The notes below the pieces were generated by a model that did not search any database, had not been told where the DNA came from, and saw only the letters and a list, made by a program, of their open reading frames with translations. Shown here piece by piece: positions 1 to 8,311 of a stretch of DNA of 56,615 bases. The stretch is from Kiloniella laminariae (lineage in GTDB: Bacteria > Pseudomonadota > Alphaproteobacteria > Kiloniellales > Kiloniellaceae), in NCBI RefSeq assembly GCF_027214005.1, contig NZ_JAPWGY010000012.1, forward strand, positions 1 through 56,615, given 5' to 3'. Made by a program: the position numbers and the translations under genes. Numbering within the stretch: position 1 is the first letter of the stretch; each line of letters begins with the position of its first letter.

Positions 1-51
1 AAAACCGATTGCAAACTCTTTCGTGGCGGAACTGACGATCGTGCGGGTCAT
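1..51 (-). CDS. Methyl-THF:corrinoid methyltransferase (MtgA-like), first 17 codons
   Basis: Only the N-terminus is in the window; the gene runs off the left edge. The 17 visible residues are MTRTIVSSATKEFAIGF. From memory this resembles the opening of alphaproteobacterial methyltetrahydrofolate cobalamin methyltransferases of the dihydropteroate-synthase fold, which move a methyl group between a corrinoid protein and THF. A GGAG-type ribosome site lies a few bases upstream of the ATG. It follows the MTHFR-like gene on the same strand after a 155-bp gap with a hairpin, so it is probably the fifth gene of the corrinoid operon. The call rests on a short peptide plus context and is tentative. 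Confidence 0.55.
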   Translation of the reverse strand, partial: MTRTIVSSATKEFAIGF

Positions 52-148
52 CGTGTGTGGTCTCCGTTTTGCGGGCAACTGCGGCAGGCCCAGGTATAAT
101 AAAAGTTGCCTGATCTTATCAGGACTGAAGTATTACAATGACACTGAT

Positions 149-187
149 GGGCTGTGAAGGGCGCGTATTCGCGACAGATCACAGCCC
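149..187 (-). promoter_or_regulatory. Long hairpin between MTHFR-like gene and MtgA-like gene
   Basis: GGGCTGTGA at 149-157 is the exact inverse complement of 179-187. A second perfect 4-bp stem, CGCG at 162-165 and 170-173 around TATT, sits inside it. There is no U tract on either side, so this is more likely an mRNA processing or attenuation element than a classical terminator. Confidence 0.4.
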
Positions 188-206
188 GGACAAAAAGATA
201 TTTTGT

Positions 207-1133
207 CTAGCCGATGTCGCGGTTGACCTTGAAGCCCTTGCCTTTGGCATCCAGCGTGAAGTCACCGTCTGTAACAGCATAACTCCAGGCGGCTGATTTT
301 TTCATCCCGCCCAGTGGGTACATGTGAACTTTCTGGATGCCGCAGTTTGGATCTTCTGCATGATAACGGGCAAGGTCCATGACCAGCTTATCAGGTGCAT
401 TTACGGTCATCAGCTTGGCAATGTTGCGGGCCTGTTTGGTCAGCACACGCATGGAGGCCCCAACACCACAGGCTTTGGCGTGGTTCAGCAGGGTTTTCAG
501 GGTTGCCAGGCCGGGAACGCCGATATGAATCGGCAGCTTGTTGCCTTCAGACTGGATTTTCTTGTCCCAGGCAATGATTGGCTCGGCTTCAAAGCAAAAC
601 TGGGTTGCAATGTAGATGTAGGCGTCTGAACGTTCCTTGAAGGAGTTCTTCCAGCTCAGGGCTTCTTTCAGTCCGGCAGTGGAAATATCAGGACTTCCTT
701 CCGGGTGACCAGCCACGCCAATCGATTTGATGCCATGCTTGTCAAACAGCCCGGTTTCGAGCAACTGCATCGAACTTTCAAATTGCCCCAGCGGCTTGTC
801 AACGGCACCGCCGAGGGCAACAGCATGTTCAATACCGACTTCGCCCTGAAGGGTAATGAGATAGTTTTCAAAATCGGCAAGTGAGGGAATGGACCGGGCA
901 GCGAAGTGCGGCATTGGTACAAAACCTTCTGCTTTCAGACGCTTGGAGGTCGAAACAGTATCGGCAAAATCGGAACCGGGTAAGAAGGTAACAGCAATTT
1001 CGGTCCCGGGACGCAGATGTTCCCGATAGTCAGGGGTTTTTGCGGCTGAACCGGGGGTGGTTTCAATTGTGAAACCTGTCATGAAATCAATGATCTGTTT
1101 CTTGACGACTTCTGCGTTGAATTCTGTACTCAT
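207..1133 (-). CDS. Methylenetetrahydrofolate reductase-like protein of the corrinoid operon
   Basis: A MetF-family TIM-barrel protein of about 308 residues, expected to interconvert methyl-THF and methylene-THF with a flavin. Here it probably works in the oxidising direction on methyl groups delivered by the corrinoid system. It shows the family's N-terminal strand with a conserved Glu in IETTPG, the TFLPG segment, and a barrel strand with GGAVDKP and GVAGHPEGSPD, typical of the alphaproteobacterial branch found beside corrinoid proteins. The reading frame extends upstream to a TTG at 1157, but the ATG at 1133 is preferred: AAGG lies 8 bases ahead of it. It is fourth in the operon. It is not a canonical biosynthetic MetF, so no symbol is given. 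Confidence 0.82.
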   Translation of the reverse strand: MSTEFNAEVVKKQIIDFMTGFTIETTPGSAAKTPDYREHLRPGTEIAVTFLPGSDFADTVSTSKRLKAEGFVPMPHFAARSIPSLADFENYLITLQGEVGIEHAVALGGAVDKPLGQFESSMQLLETGLFDKHGIKSIGVAGHPEGSPDISTAGLKEALSWKNSFKERSDAYIYIATQFCFEAEPIIAWDKKIQSEGNKLPIHIGVPGLATLKTLLNHAKACGVGASMRVLTKQARNIAKLMTVNAPDKLVMDLARYHAEDPNCGIQKVHMYPLGGMKKSAAWSYAVTDGDFTLDAKGKGFKVNRDIG

Positions 1134-1201
1134 CTCTTCGACCTTAATAAGCGGCAATTATTTCTGTCACTATCCGCGTTATTTTTTTTGCTTACTTAAG
1201 C

Positions 1202-1504
1202 TCAGGCGTCTTCCAATCCACCGTTAGCGACGAGACTGTCAAGACGGCTGTCAGGATAATCCTGCTCGATCTTGCTTGCCATGGCTTTGGCTTCTGCTTC
1301 AAGGTCATCGCCGCAGTCAGTAGGGTCGCTCCGGCGCCAGTGTTCCAGATAGGAGTCGCTGTCGCGCAGCTTGGCTTTCATTGCGGCCCGATCGATGGCT
1401 TTTTCAAAGCGTTCTTCAAGCTGGACCTTGGCATTTTGCCGTCCGGCCTTGACGATGACCTGGGCAGGGATGTCCCGCCAGTAAACCAGGGTTAGTTTTG
1501 CCAT
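1202..1504 (-). CDS. 'Virulence factor' family protein (PF13769-like), corrinoid operon
   Basis: A 100-residue soluble protein beginning MAKLTLVYWRDIPAQVIVKA. The YWRDIPAQV opening and the ERFEKAIDRAAM segment match what I know of the small family labelled 'virulence factor', which in alphaproteobacteria sits inside corrinoid/MTHFR clusters and not with virulence genes. No catalytic motif or cysteine pair is visible apart from a single Cys near residue 64. The stop is 44 bp upstream of the MTHFR-like gene's ATG extension, and DUF1638 ends 30 bp before it. Its biochemical role is unknown; a partner or chaperone for the corrinoid or methyltransferase proteins is inference. Confidence 0.8.
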   Translation of the reverse strand: MAKLTLVYWRDIPAQVIVKAGRQNAKVQLEERFEKAIDRAAMKAKLRDSDSYLEHWRRSDPTDCGDDLEAEAKAMASKIEQDYPDSRLDSLVANGGLEDA

Positions 1505-1534
1505 GTGATTTTACTCCAAGGTCATTTGTGTGGG

Positions 1535-2155
1535 TTATTGGCTGGCGTTGGCCATTAGTGTGCCGAGCTCACCATATCCGGTGAAACGGTAGTGATATTC
1601 CAGGCCGATTTTATCCGCAGCTTCGCGGGCTTTTTTCTGCAGCTCTGGATCTTCGGTCTGTGCCAGATAGACCAGTTTGGTATAATTGCCGAAATACATC
1701 GGTAAAAGTTCGGGGTGTTTACTGATGCCCATCCCGTCCATGATCAGGGTATCAAAGTGGCGGGTCAGATAGTCGGTGAGGTAAAAGCAGGTAATGTCAT
1801 TGTCATGCATCTCGTCAAAGGATTCGAGTCCGGTAAAGAATGCATAACAGTGGACACCATCAATGCGCTTGATGCCTTCTTCCTCAAGAACCCGGTCCAA
1901 TTCGCCGCCTGTACCACAATCACCATAGACGACAATAATGTTGCCATAGATATCTTTGTTTTCGCGGATTTTTTCCCGGACACCGTTTGGAATTTTGTCG
2001 GGAGTATTGTGCCATATTGCCGGAAGACAGGTGATTTCCAGATGATCCCAGCCATTGATTCGGTTCAGGGCAACAATTTCCCGTGCCACAGCACCACAGG
2101 CGATAAGGAGAGTTTTATCCCCCTTATCTTTTATGTCTGTGGCTTGCTGGGACAT
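1535..2155 (-). CDS. DUF1638 domain protein, corrinoid operon
   Basis: A 206-residue cytoplasmic protein with the DUF1638 pattern: an N-terminal LLIACGAVARE strand, then LPAIWHNTPDKIP, then IIVVYGDCGTGGELD, with further conserved cysteine or histidine positions (HCYAFFTG, ITCFYLTDYL). The conserved Cys and His residues would suit metal or thiol chemistry, but no reaction is established for the family. It lies between the corrinoid-protein gene and the 'virulence factor' gene with gaps of 30-35 bp, so co-transcription is likely. AGGA sits about 9 bases before the ATG. Confidence 0.85.
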   Translation of the reverse strand: MSQQATDIKDKGDKTLLIACGAVAREIVALNRINGWDHLEITCLPAIWHNTPDKIPNGVREKIRENKDIYGNIIVVYGDCGTGGELDRVLEEEGIKRIDGVHCYAFFTGLESFDEMHDNDITCFYLTDYLTRHFDTLIMDGMGISKHPELLPMYFGNYTKLVYLAQTEDPELQKKAREAADKIGLEYHYRFTGYGELGTLMANASQ

Positions 2156-2190
2156 GGTATTTTATCCTGGCCTGTCCCTACATATAAGGA

Positions 2191-2883
2191 TCAGGCCGCG
2201 TTGTGACGGCGTTTGATTGCTTCTTTTGCAATCTCAACCGCGACAGCAGCATCACGACAGTAATGGTCTGCGCCGATAGCTTCGCCGAAGGCTTCGTTCA
2301 GGGGCGCGCCGCCAACCAGTACGATGTAATCGTCACGGATACCTTTTTCTTTCAGGGTATCAATCACGACCTTCATGTAAGGCATGGTTGTGGTGAGCAG
2401 GGCGGACATGCCGAGAATGTCTGGTTTGTGCTCTTCCAGGGCTTCGAGGTATTTTTCGACCGGGTTGTTGATCCCCAGATCGATCACTTCGAAACCGGCA
2501 CCTTCCATCATCATGCCGACAAGGTTTTTACCGATGTCGTGAATGTCACCTTTGACAGTTCCGATGACCATCTTGCCAAGCTTGGGTGCGCCAGTTTCAG
2601 CCAGCAGGGGACGAAGAATGCCCATGCCGCCTTTCATGGCGCCGGCAGCAAGAAGAACTTCCGGTACAAAGAGAATACCATCACGGAAATCGACCCCGAC
2701 GATACGCATGCCTTCAACCAGTGCTTTGGTCAAGACATCATAAGGTGTCCAGCCGCGTCCGAGCAGAATGTTGACACCTTCAAGGATTTCGTCCTTCAGA
2801 CCATCATAAAGGTCATCATGCATCTGCTGTACTAGTTCGTCGTCATCCAGCGTGCTCAGATCGAGATCATCTTCTTCAGACAT
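2191..2883 (-). CDS. Methyltransferase cognate corrinoid protein (MtbC/MttC-like)
   Basis: A 230-residue methyl-carrier protein. Residues about 12-90 form the four-helix cap domain (B12-binding_2) and about 100-225 the Rossmann-like B12-binding domain. The cobalt-ligating motif is GDIHDIGKN with His115. The downstream S-x-L region (SALLTTTM) and the GGAPLN segment that hold the nucleotide tail are present. It accepts a methyl group from a substrate-specific MttB-superfamily enzyme and donates it to THF through an MtgA-type enzyme. It is first in a five-gene minus-strand operon, preceded by a structured leader (2917-2964). The substrate methyltransferase and the corrinoid reactivase are not in the window. 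Confidence 0.93.
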   Translation of the reverse strand: MSEEDDLDLSTLDDDELVQQMHDDLYDGLKDEILEGVNILLGRGWTPYDVLTKALVEGMRIVGVDFRDGILFVPEVLLAAGAMKGGMGILRPLLAETGAPKLGKMVIGTVKGDIHDIGKNLVGMMMEGAGFEVIDLGINNPVEKYLEALEEHKPDILGMSALLTTTMPYMKVVIDTLKEKGIRDDYIVLVGGAPLNEAFGEAIGADHYCRDAAVAVEIAKEAIKRRHNAA

Positions 2884-2916
2884 GGTCGTATTCTCTCATG
2901 CAAAGTTAATTGTTCA

Positions 2917-2964
2917 GTGTCAGTTCTTGTGCACGGCCTAAATCGGGCACCCTCCCGCTGACAC
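2917..2964 (-). promoter_or_regulatory. Structured 5' leader of the corrinoid operon
   Basis: GTGTCAG at 2917-2923 pairs perfectly with CTGACAC at 2958-2964, closing a 48-nt element. On the minus strand the interior can fold CGGG/CCCG and GTGC/GCAC stems. A TATAAC-like -10 box (2976-2981) would place the transcript start just ahead of it. It does not match the cobalamin, SAM-II or SAH riboswitch consensus as I know them. Confidence 0.35.
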
Positions 2965-3130
2965 ATATCACCTATGTTATAGCGACAAAGCAAGAGGTGT
3001 GCATGTTCGATTTGCGACGCTCACTTTTCCTTTGACGAAATTGTGACAAACAATTGTTAAATATGTCATGAATTCGTCAAGGCAATGCGACAGTTTTTAA
3101 CCATTTGATAAGTCTTGGGCTGTAGAGCTA

Positions 3131-6100
3131 ATGTATCGTGGTTTTGGAGCGTGTTGCCCGGTCTTTTCCGGGGGGGATGTCGTATTTCGCAATCCTGTCT
3201 TTCAGGCAGGCGATATAAAAAAGAACGGGAAATATATTGTGCTTAAGGGCGGCGCGGGTCAACCTGAAGGCAAGGAACAGCCTAGGAAACCAGGGAATAT
3301 CAAGAATGATGATATTTCCCGTGATGATATCAAGAAAGAGACAGCAAGAACACTTTCCGTTCGGAACTTGCGGAACCGTGCTGTCCAGCTGAATGTTTTC
3401 GCCTTTTTACTTTCTGCTTTGTTAATCGGTCTCTGGGTTAAAAGTACCTATGATGAAGTTGCGGCTGAAGTTGATACCCAGGTCCAGACCGCCCTTAACA
3501 AGATGGCATTGCCACTTGATCTGTTTCTGGGAAGGGTGGAGAGCAAACTCGGCCAGGCTGAATGGTCCGGGTTAAGCAGCAACAACCTTCATCTTGCACC
3601 TTTGTCCATTCCCAAAGATGACGTTTTTGACCAATGGCAGTATATTACAATCCTGGGTAAGACCGGTGCTGTTCTTCCCGGGTGGCCTGTTATTCCCCTG
3701 CCTGCCCAAAAAGAGCTGGATGAAATGATTTTGCGGGTTTCTGTCCGGGAGCGCGCAATGATCAGTTTGCCCTATCAGTACGATGGACAGTGGTTTGCTA
3801 CGGCTATTCGCCCTGGCATGGAAAGTTTGCAGTTTAACAACGATTTTATTGTTTCAAGTTTCAAGATAAATGATTTTCTCAACTGGTGGGCGATTCTGGG
3901 GCTGCCAAAGGGATCTCTGATCTCAATCCAGACGTCGGATCAGCGCCTCTGGCTGGATGATCATTTTTCCAATGATCTGGTTGGCCGAAGGACCCCGTAT
4001 AAAGCGGGCGATTTTTATAACGAACGCCCGCGGGTGATGACTGACCTTGATGGTGTGGAGCGCATCCTGCTGGGCAGAGAGCTGAGCCGCTTTGGGCTTA
4101 CGGCCGTTGTCGGGGTTCCTTCTGATTTTGTAAGCCAGATCTGGCGTGACCGTTACTTTGCCTCTGTCGGGTTTGCCGTCCTTGCCTGTCTGATCATGAT
4201 GACCGTTCTCTTTGTTGGTGGCCGCTCGATTGTGGTGGAAGCCAGACGTCGGGAAGGGGCGGTTTCGGCCCTGAAAGATAGTGAACGCCGTTTCAGGGAT
4301 ATTGCTGGCGCGGCAACTGACTGGTTCTGGGAAATGGGGCCAGAATTGAGGTTTTCTTTTGTGTCACAGCTTCAGGAATGGAACCTGTTGGGGAAAAGCC
4401 TGATTGATCTTCAGGGGCAGGATCTTGCTGATGGCAGATTGTTGAAAACACTTGAAACCAGGCAAGCCTTTCGCGACCTGGAACTTCTGGTACCTGATCT
4501 TGCGGGGACTCCTCGAATCATCAGATTAAGTGGCGTGCCGATTTTTGATGAAGAGGACGAATTTATCGGCTATCGCGGGGCTGGAAGTGATATTACGGAA
4601 CGCCGCCTTGACCAGCAGAAGATGGCAACAGCGCATGCCAGGCTTTTCAGAGCTTTTGAAAGCTTTTCCGGAGCCGTAACCCTGTATGACGAGGAAGATA
4701 AGCTGGTTGCCTTCAACCGTCGCTTCCAGGAAATATTTTTCCCGGGACGTCCCATGGCGATCAGGGTGGGGATGACCTATAAGGAAGTAATCGTCTCCTA
4801 TGCAAATACCGGACAGGACCCGCGGAGCTTGGAACAGCAGGATCGCTATATTGAGACATTGTTGCAGCGACGCGGGAAAAGAAACCGTGAATTCCGCCTT
4901 ACCGAAGATGTCTGGCTCAAGGTAATTGACCACAGAACACCAGAAAACGATCTCTTTACCGTTTATACTGATATCAGCGATTTCAAGGCTCGGGAACAGG
5001 AACTGCTTGACCTGAGTAGCGAGAACCACAGGTTGGCGGCGGCTGTCAGTTCGACGGACGCGGGAGTACTCATTGCTGATGCTACAACAGCGAACTGTTC
5101 GGTCGTCTACATCAATCCGGCCTTTACCCGCCTGACAGGGTATAATCTGGCAGAAGCAAAAGAGCTGCACGCGGGGTTCCTGCAAGGCCGGGAGACAGAT
5201 CCCAAGGTTCGCAAGCAACTGGAATCAGCCCTGCAGGACTATCATCATGTCTGTATTGACATGCTGAATTATCGTCGGGATGGAAAGACCTTCTGGAACC
5301 AGTTTGATCTCAGTCCTATTTTTGCCGAAGATGGTACGATCCAGTATTTTGTCTGCGTGATGCACGACATCTCCAGCCAGAAGGAAGTGGAAAAAGAGCT
5401 TACAGTTCTCAAGGAAAGTGCCGAACTGGCCAACAGGACAAAATCAGAGTTTATGGCCTTGATGAGCCACGAGTTGCGCACCCCCCTCAACGCCATCCTC
5501 GGGTTTTCAGAAATATTGGCGAACGAGATGTTCGGTCCTTTGGGGAGCCCTCGCTATAAAGACTATGCCCGCGATGTGAATGAGTCCGGGACACATCTTC
5601 TCGACCTGATTAATGACATACTTGATCTGTCAAAAGCTGAAGCAGGAAAGATCGAGCTTGTCGATGAGTTGCTGGACCTGAATTCGGTGGTCCAGCGCTG
5701 TAGCAATATGCTGTCCGATCGGGCGGTTCAGGCCGGGCTGGAGTTTTCTCAGGATCTTGCCGAGGATCTGCCCGTGTTGAGGGGGGACGAGCGCAGGATC
5801 AAGCAGGTGCTTATCAACCTGATATCCAATGCCCTGAAATTCACCCCGGCCGGGGGGGCAGTGAGCGTCATGTCACGCCTGAGCGAGCGAGGCATTGAGC
5901 TTGTGGTCCGTGATAATGGTATCGGTATGTCGGAGGATGATATTCCCAAGGCTCTTGCGCCCTTTGGACAGGTGGATTCCAGCCTGAGCCGAAAACATGA
6001 GGGGACAGGGCTTGGACTGCCTCTTTCCAAGCGACTGACAGAAATGCACGGGGCTGACTTTGTGCTGGAAAGTACACCTGATGTGGGGACGGTTGTTACC

Positions 6101-6139
6101 CTGATTTTCCCGATTGAAAAACAACGGATGACGGCTTGA
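3131..6139 (+). CDS. Membrane PAS/LOV-like sensor histidine kinase
   Basis: A 1002-residue sensor kinase: membrane segment about 87-105, extracytoplasmic sensor region about 106-340, second membrane segment about 343-364, then three PAS-type domains (about 375-490, 495-625, 635-750), HisKA with phospho-acceptor His780 in SHELRTPLN, and a HATPase domain with DNGIGM and GTGLGLPLS. The third PAS is strongly LOV-like (LNYRRDG, FWN), with the flavin-contacting Asn713 and Asn723 kept. The photoactive Cys position in the NCRFLQ motif is Ala681 and the conserved Gln is Met744. The first ~80 residues look poorly conserved, so the true start may lie downstream of 3131. No response regulator is adjacent, and the next gene is an unrelated hydrolase-like protein. 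Confidence 0.92.
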   Translation: MYRGFGACCPVFSGGDVVFRNPVFQAGDIKKNGKYIVLKGGAGQPEGKEQPRKPGNIKNDDISRDDIKKETARTLSVRNLRNRAVQLNVFAFLLSALLIGLWVKSTYDEVAAEVDTQVQTALNKMALPLDLFLGRVESKLGQAEWSGLSSNNLHLAPLSIPKDDVFDQWQYITILGKTGAVLPGWPVIPLPAQKELDEMILRVSVRERAMISLPYQYDGQWFATAIRPGMESLQFNNDFIVSSFKINDFLNWWAILGLPKGSLISIQTSDQRLWLDDHFSNDLVGRRTPYKAGDFYNERPRVMTDLDGVERILLGRELSRFGLTAVVGVPSDFVSQIWRDRYFASVGFAVLACLIMMTVLFVGGRSIVVEARRREGAVSALKDSERRFRDIAGAATDWFWEMGPELRFSFVSQLQEWNLLGKSLIDLQGQDLADGRLLKTLETRQAFRDLELLVPDLAGTPRIIRLSGVPIFDEEDEFIGYRGAGSDITERRLDQQKMATAHARLFRAFESFSGAVTLYDEEDKLVAFNRRFQEIFFPGRPMAIRVGMTYKEVIVSYANTGQDPRSLEQQDRYIETLLQRRGKRNREFRLTEDVWLKVIDHRTPENDLFTVYTDISDFKAREQELLDLSSENHRLAAAVSSTDAGVLIADATTANCSVVYINPAFTRLTGYNLAEAKELHAGFLQGRETDPKVRKQLESALQDYHHVCIDMLNYRRDGKTFWNQFDLSPIFAEDGTIQYFVCVMHDISSQKEVEKELTVLKESAELANRTKSEFMALMSHELRTPLNAILGFSEILANEMFGPLGSPRYKDYARDVNESGTHLLDLINDILDLSKAEAGKIELVDELLDLNSVVQRCSNMLSDRAVQAGLEFSQDLAEDLPVLRGDERRIKQVLINLISNALKFTPAGGAVSVMSRLSERGIELVVRDNGIGMSEDDIPKALAPFGQVDSSLSRKHEGTGLGLPLSKRLTEMHGADFVLESTPDVGTVVTLIFPIEKQRMTA

Positions 6140-6328
6140 ATGTCTTTAATAACCCCGGCATTCGGGCGCCAAGGGAAGGTGCCGAAATCCAAGCCTTGGC
6201 ATCGTGCACTCAAGCGACATCGGATTGACGGTTAAGGTTAATTTTTCTGACAAATTCTGTTGTAGGTCTTGTCCAGGATAACGTCATCCTTCAGTCAATT
6301 TTACTACAAGAACGAGCAGGCGGTTTTT

Positions 6329-7198
6329 ATGCGATTTGTGACCTATAATATTCAGTATGGGGTGGGCAAAGATGGCAGGGTTGATCTTGCCCGGATTGCA
6401 ACAGAGATCGGGGATGCTGATGTCATTGCCTTGCAGGAAGTTACCCAGTTTATGGAACGGGGGGGCAATCTGGATCAAGTTGCGGAGCTGGCGGCTCTGT
6501 TCCCGGAGCACTACTGGACCTATGGACCGGCAATGGATGCGGATGCTTCCTACCGGGATGAGGCAGGCAGGCTGGTCAATCGACGGACAACCTTTGGGAA
6601 CATGATCCTGAGCAAGACGCCTGTTCTGTCAAGCCGTCATCATATGCTGCCTAAAATCAGGTTGTTAAACCAAATCAGCCTTCAACGCAGTGTGATCGAA
6701 GCGGTAATTGAAACAGCTTCCGGTCCCTTGCGTGTCTATTCGCTGCATCTGGCCCATGCCTCGGTCGAAGAACGTCTGTTGCAGATCGAGCGTTTACTCG
6801 CGATTGTCAAACAGGCACCAGATGAGGGAGGTGTTGTTTCTGCCGGACCGGATACAGAGCTTTGGTACAGCAATGGCCAGTTTATGCCGATGCCGGGCAG
6901 GGCAGTTGTCATGGGTGACTTCAATATGGACCCGAGTTTTACCGAATACGACAGGATCTGTGGCTCGAAGGAACACTTTGTCGGGCGCAGCCTGCCTGCC
7001 GGGGGACTCATTGATGCCTGGGTTGCGACAGGTGGCGCAGAAGACACGGGCGGAACCTGTTTTTATGACGGCAGGCTGTACCGGCTGGACTATTGTTTTG
7101 TCACAGAGGACCTTGTACCCGCACTTTGCTCACTGAAGGTTGGGGATGAAGCGCAGGGGTCTGATCATCAGCCGCTTTATCTCGAGATCGGGATCTGA
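6329..7198 (+). CDS. Endonuclease/exonuclease/phosphatase family protein
   Basis: A 289-residue protein of the DNase I-like fold. It shows the family's Mg-binding and catalytic signatures: RFVTYNIQYG at the N-terminus, LQEVTQF with the metal-binding Glu, VMGDFNMDP with the Asp/Asn pair, and a C-terminal SDHQPLYLEI with the catalytic Asp-His. The substrate (nucleic acid, phospholipid or phosphodiester) cannot be told from the sequence. There is no signal peptide. An in-frame extension upstream to 6269 exists, but the ATG at 6329 is preferred because the conserved first strand starts there and AGG lies 8 bases upstream. Confidence 0.85.
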   Translation: MRFVTYNIQYGVGKDGRVDLARIATEIGDADVIALQEVTQFMERGGNLDQVAELAALFPEHYWTYGPAMDADASYRDEAGRLVNRRTTFGNMILSKTPVLSSRHHMLPKIRLLNQISLQRSVIEAVIETASGPLRVYSLHLAHASVEERLLQIERLLAIVKQAPDEGGVVSAGPDTELWYSNGQFMPMPGRAVVMGDFNMDPSFTEYDRICGSKEHFVGRSLPAGGLIDAWVATGGAEDTGGTCFYDGRLYRLDYCFVTEDLVPALCSLKVGDEAQGSDHQPLYLEIGI

Positions 7199-7225
7199 CC
7201 AATCTTTAGGTCGCGCCGCTGGGTA

Positions 7226-8197
7226 TTACGGCCAGAGCAGGATGAGAATGCCACAGGATACCAGGATGACCCCGGCAAGTTCTCTCCTGCTTAGTCGCTC
7301 CTGAAAAAAGAGGTAACCGATCATCAGGGTAAAGATCAGTTCGATCTGTCCCAGGGTGCGAACGTGCGCGGCATTTTCCAGGGTCATGGCGGCAAACCAG
7401 CCTGCCGAGCCAAGCATCCCGGTGAGGCCGACCCAGATTGCCGCTTTCCAGTGCTGCAGCACACGGCGGAGGATTTCAGGCTTGCGCACCAGAATATAAA
7501 GCCCCATGGACAAGGTCTGGAAACCCGTGACCCAGACAAGCGTATAGGCTGATTGCAAGAGAAACCCTTCGCCCCCCAGCGCAAGAGACGCTGCCCGATA
7601 GGCAACAGAAGAGAGGGCAAAGAGGGCACCGGCAGCGACCCCGGGCAGAACAGTTTTGTTTTGTAAAAACGCAGCGAGAGTAATGTTATTGGAAGCTTTA
7701 TTGTTGATGGCACTTTTCCCGCTCAGGGCGAGGACGCCGACAAGGCTGACAAGAATACCGGACAGAGCCTGAAAGCTTAAGGCATCACCCAAAATTACAA
7801 TACCAAAGATTGCGGCCTGAACGGCCTCGGTCTTTGTCAGGCTGGTACCGACAGCGAAGTTTCTTTGGCCAAAGAGCCAAACCAGGAGCGCCGTGGCCAG
7901 GATCTGGGCTGTGCCACCAACAACGCAAAAGAATAAAAAGCGAAAATTTGCGTCAGGTATCAAGCCATTCTGAACCTGACCATCGCTGCCAATGCCGCCG
8001 CCAATACCATTACCAATATCTGCCAGACCGCTGTGACTTAACAAAAGCAGATAAAGCCATGTAAAAGGCGCAGCATAAAGAAACCGGACATATGTTGCTC
8101 CGGTAGTATCAAGCCTTGCGCGCAGATGTTTTTGCAAGGCGGTACGGACATTCTGAAACAATGCTGCGGCGATGGTGATGGGAATCCAGAGTTCCAT
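7226..8197 (-). CDS. EamA/DMT-superfamily transporter
   Basis: A 323-residue integral membrane protein with about ten hydrophobic segments arranged as two EamA-type halves. The second half ends in the typical motif around GQIELIFTLMIGYLFFQERLS. Such carriers export amino acids or other small metabolites; the substrate is not predictable here. It is transcribed divergently from the LysR gene at 8312 with a 114-bp shared promoter region, so that LysR protein is its likely regulator. It converges with the gene ending at 7198 with only 27 bp between the stops. Confidence 0.85.
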   Translation of the reverse strand: MELWIPITIAAALFQNVRTALQKHLRARLDTTGATYVRFLYAAPFTWLYLLLLSHSGLADIGNGIGGGIGSDGQVQNGLIPDANFRFLFFCVVGGTAQILATALLVWLFGQRNFAVGTSLTKTEAVQAAIFGIVILGDALSFQALSGILVSLVGVLALSGKSAINNKASNNITLAAFLQNKTVLPGVAAGALFALSSVAYRAASLALGGEGFLLQSAYTLVWVTGFQTLSMGLYILVRKPEILRRVLQHWKAAIWVGLTGMLGSAGWFAAMTLENAAHVRTLGQIELIFTLMIGYLFFQERLSRRELAGVILVSCGILILLWP

Positions 8198-8311
8198 TGT
8201 ATTCCAGTTTTAGCTTAGCTTATGAAGTGGCTTGCGTTTAGTGGAATAGGCGCCTTAAAATTGGGGTAATCAAATTCGAAATATTGTCATCTATATAAGA
8301 AAATCTAATAT

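Noticed and set aside
2884-3000. Cobalamin riboswitch ahead of the corrinoid gene
   Set aside because: No B12-box-like core or the long multi-stem layout; the structured part is only about 48 nt.
4526-5218. Minus-strand frame of 230 codons inside the kinase gene
   Set aside because: Antisense to well-defined PAS domains; its composition is that of a shadow frame.
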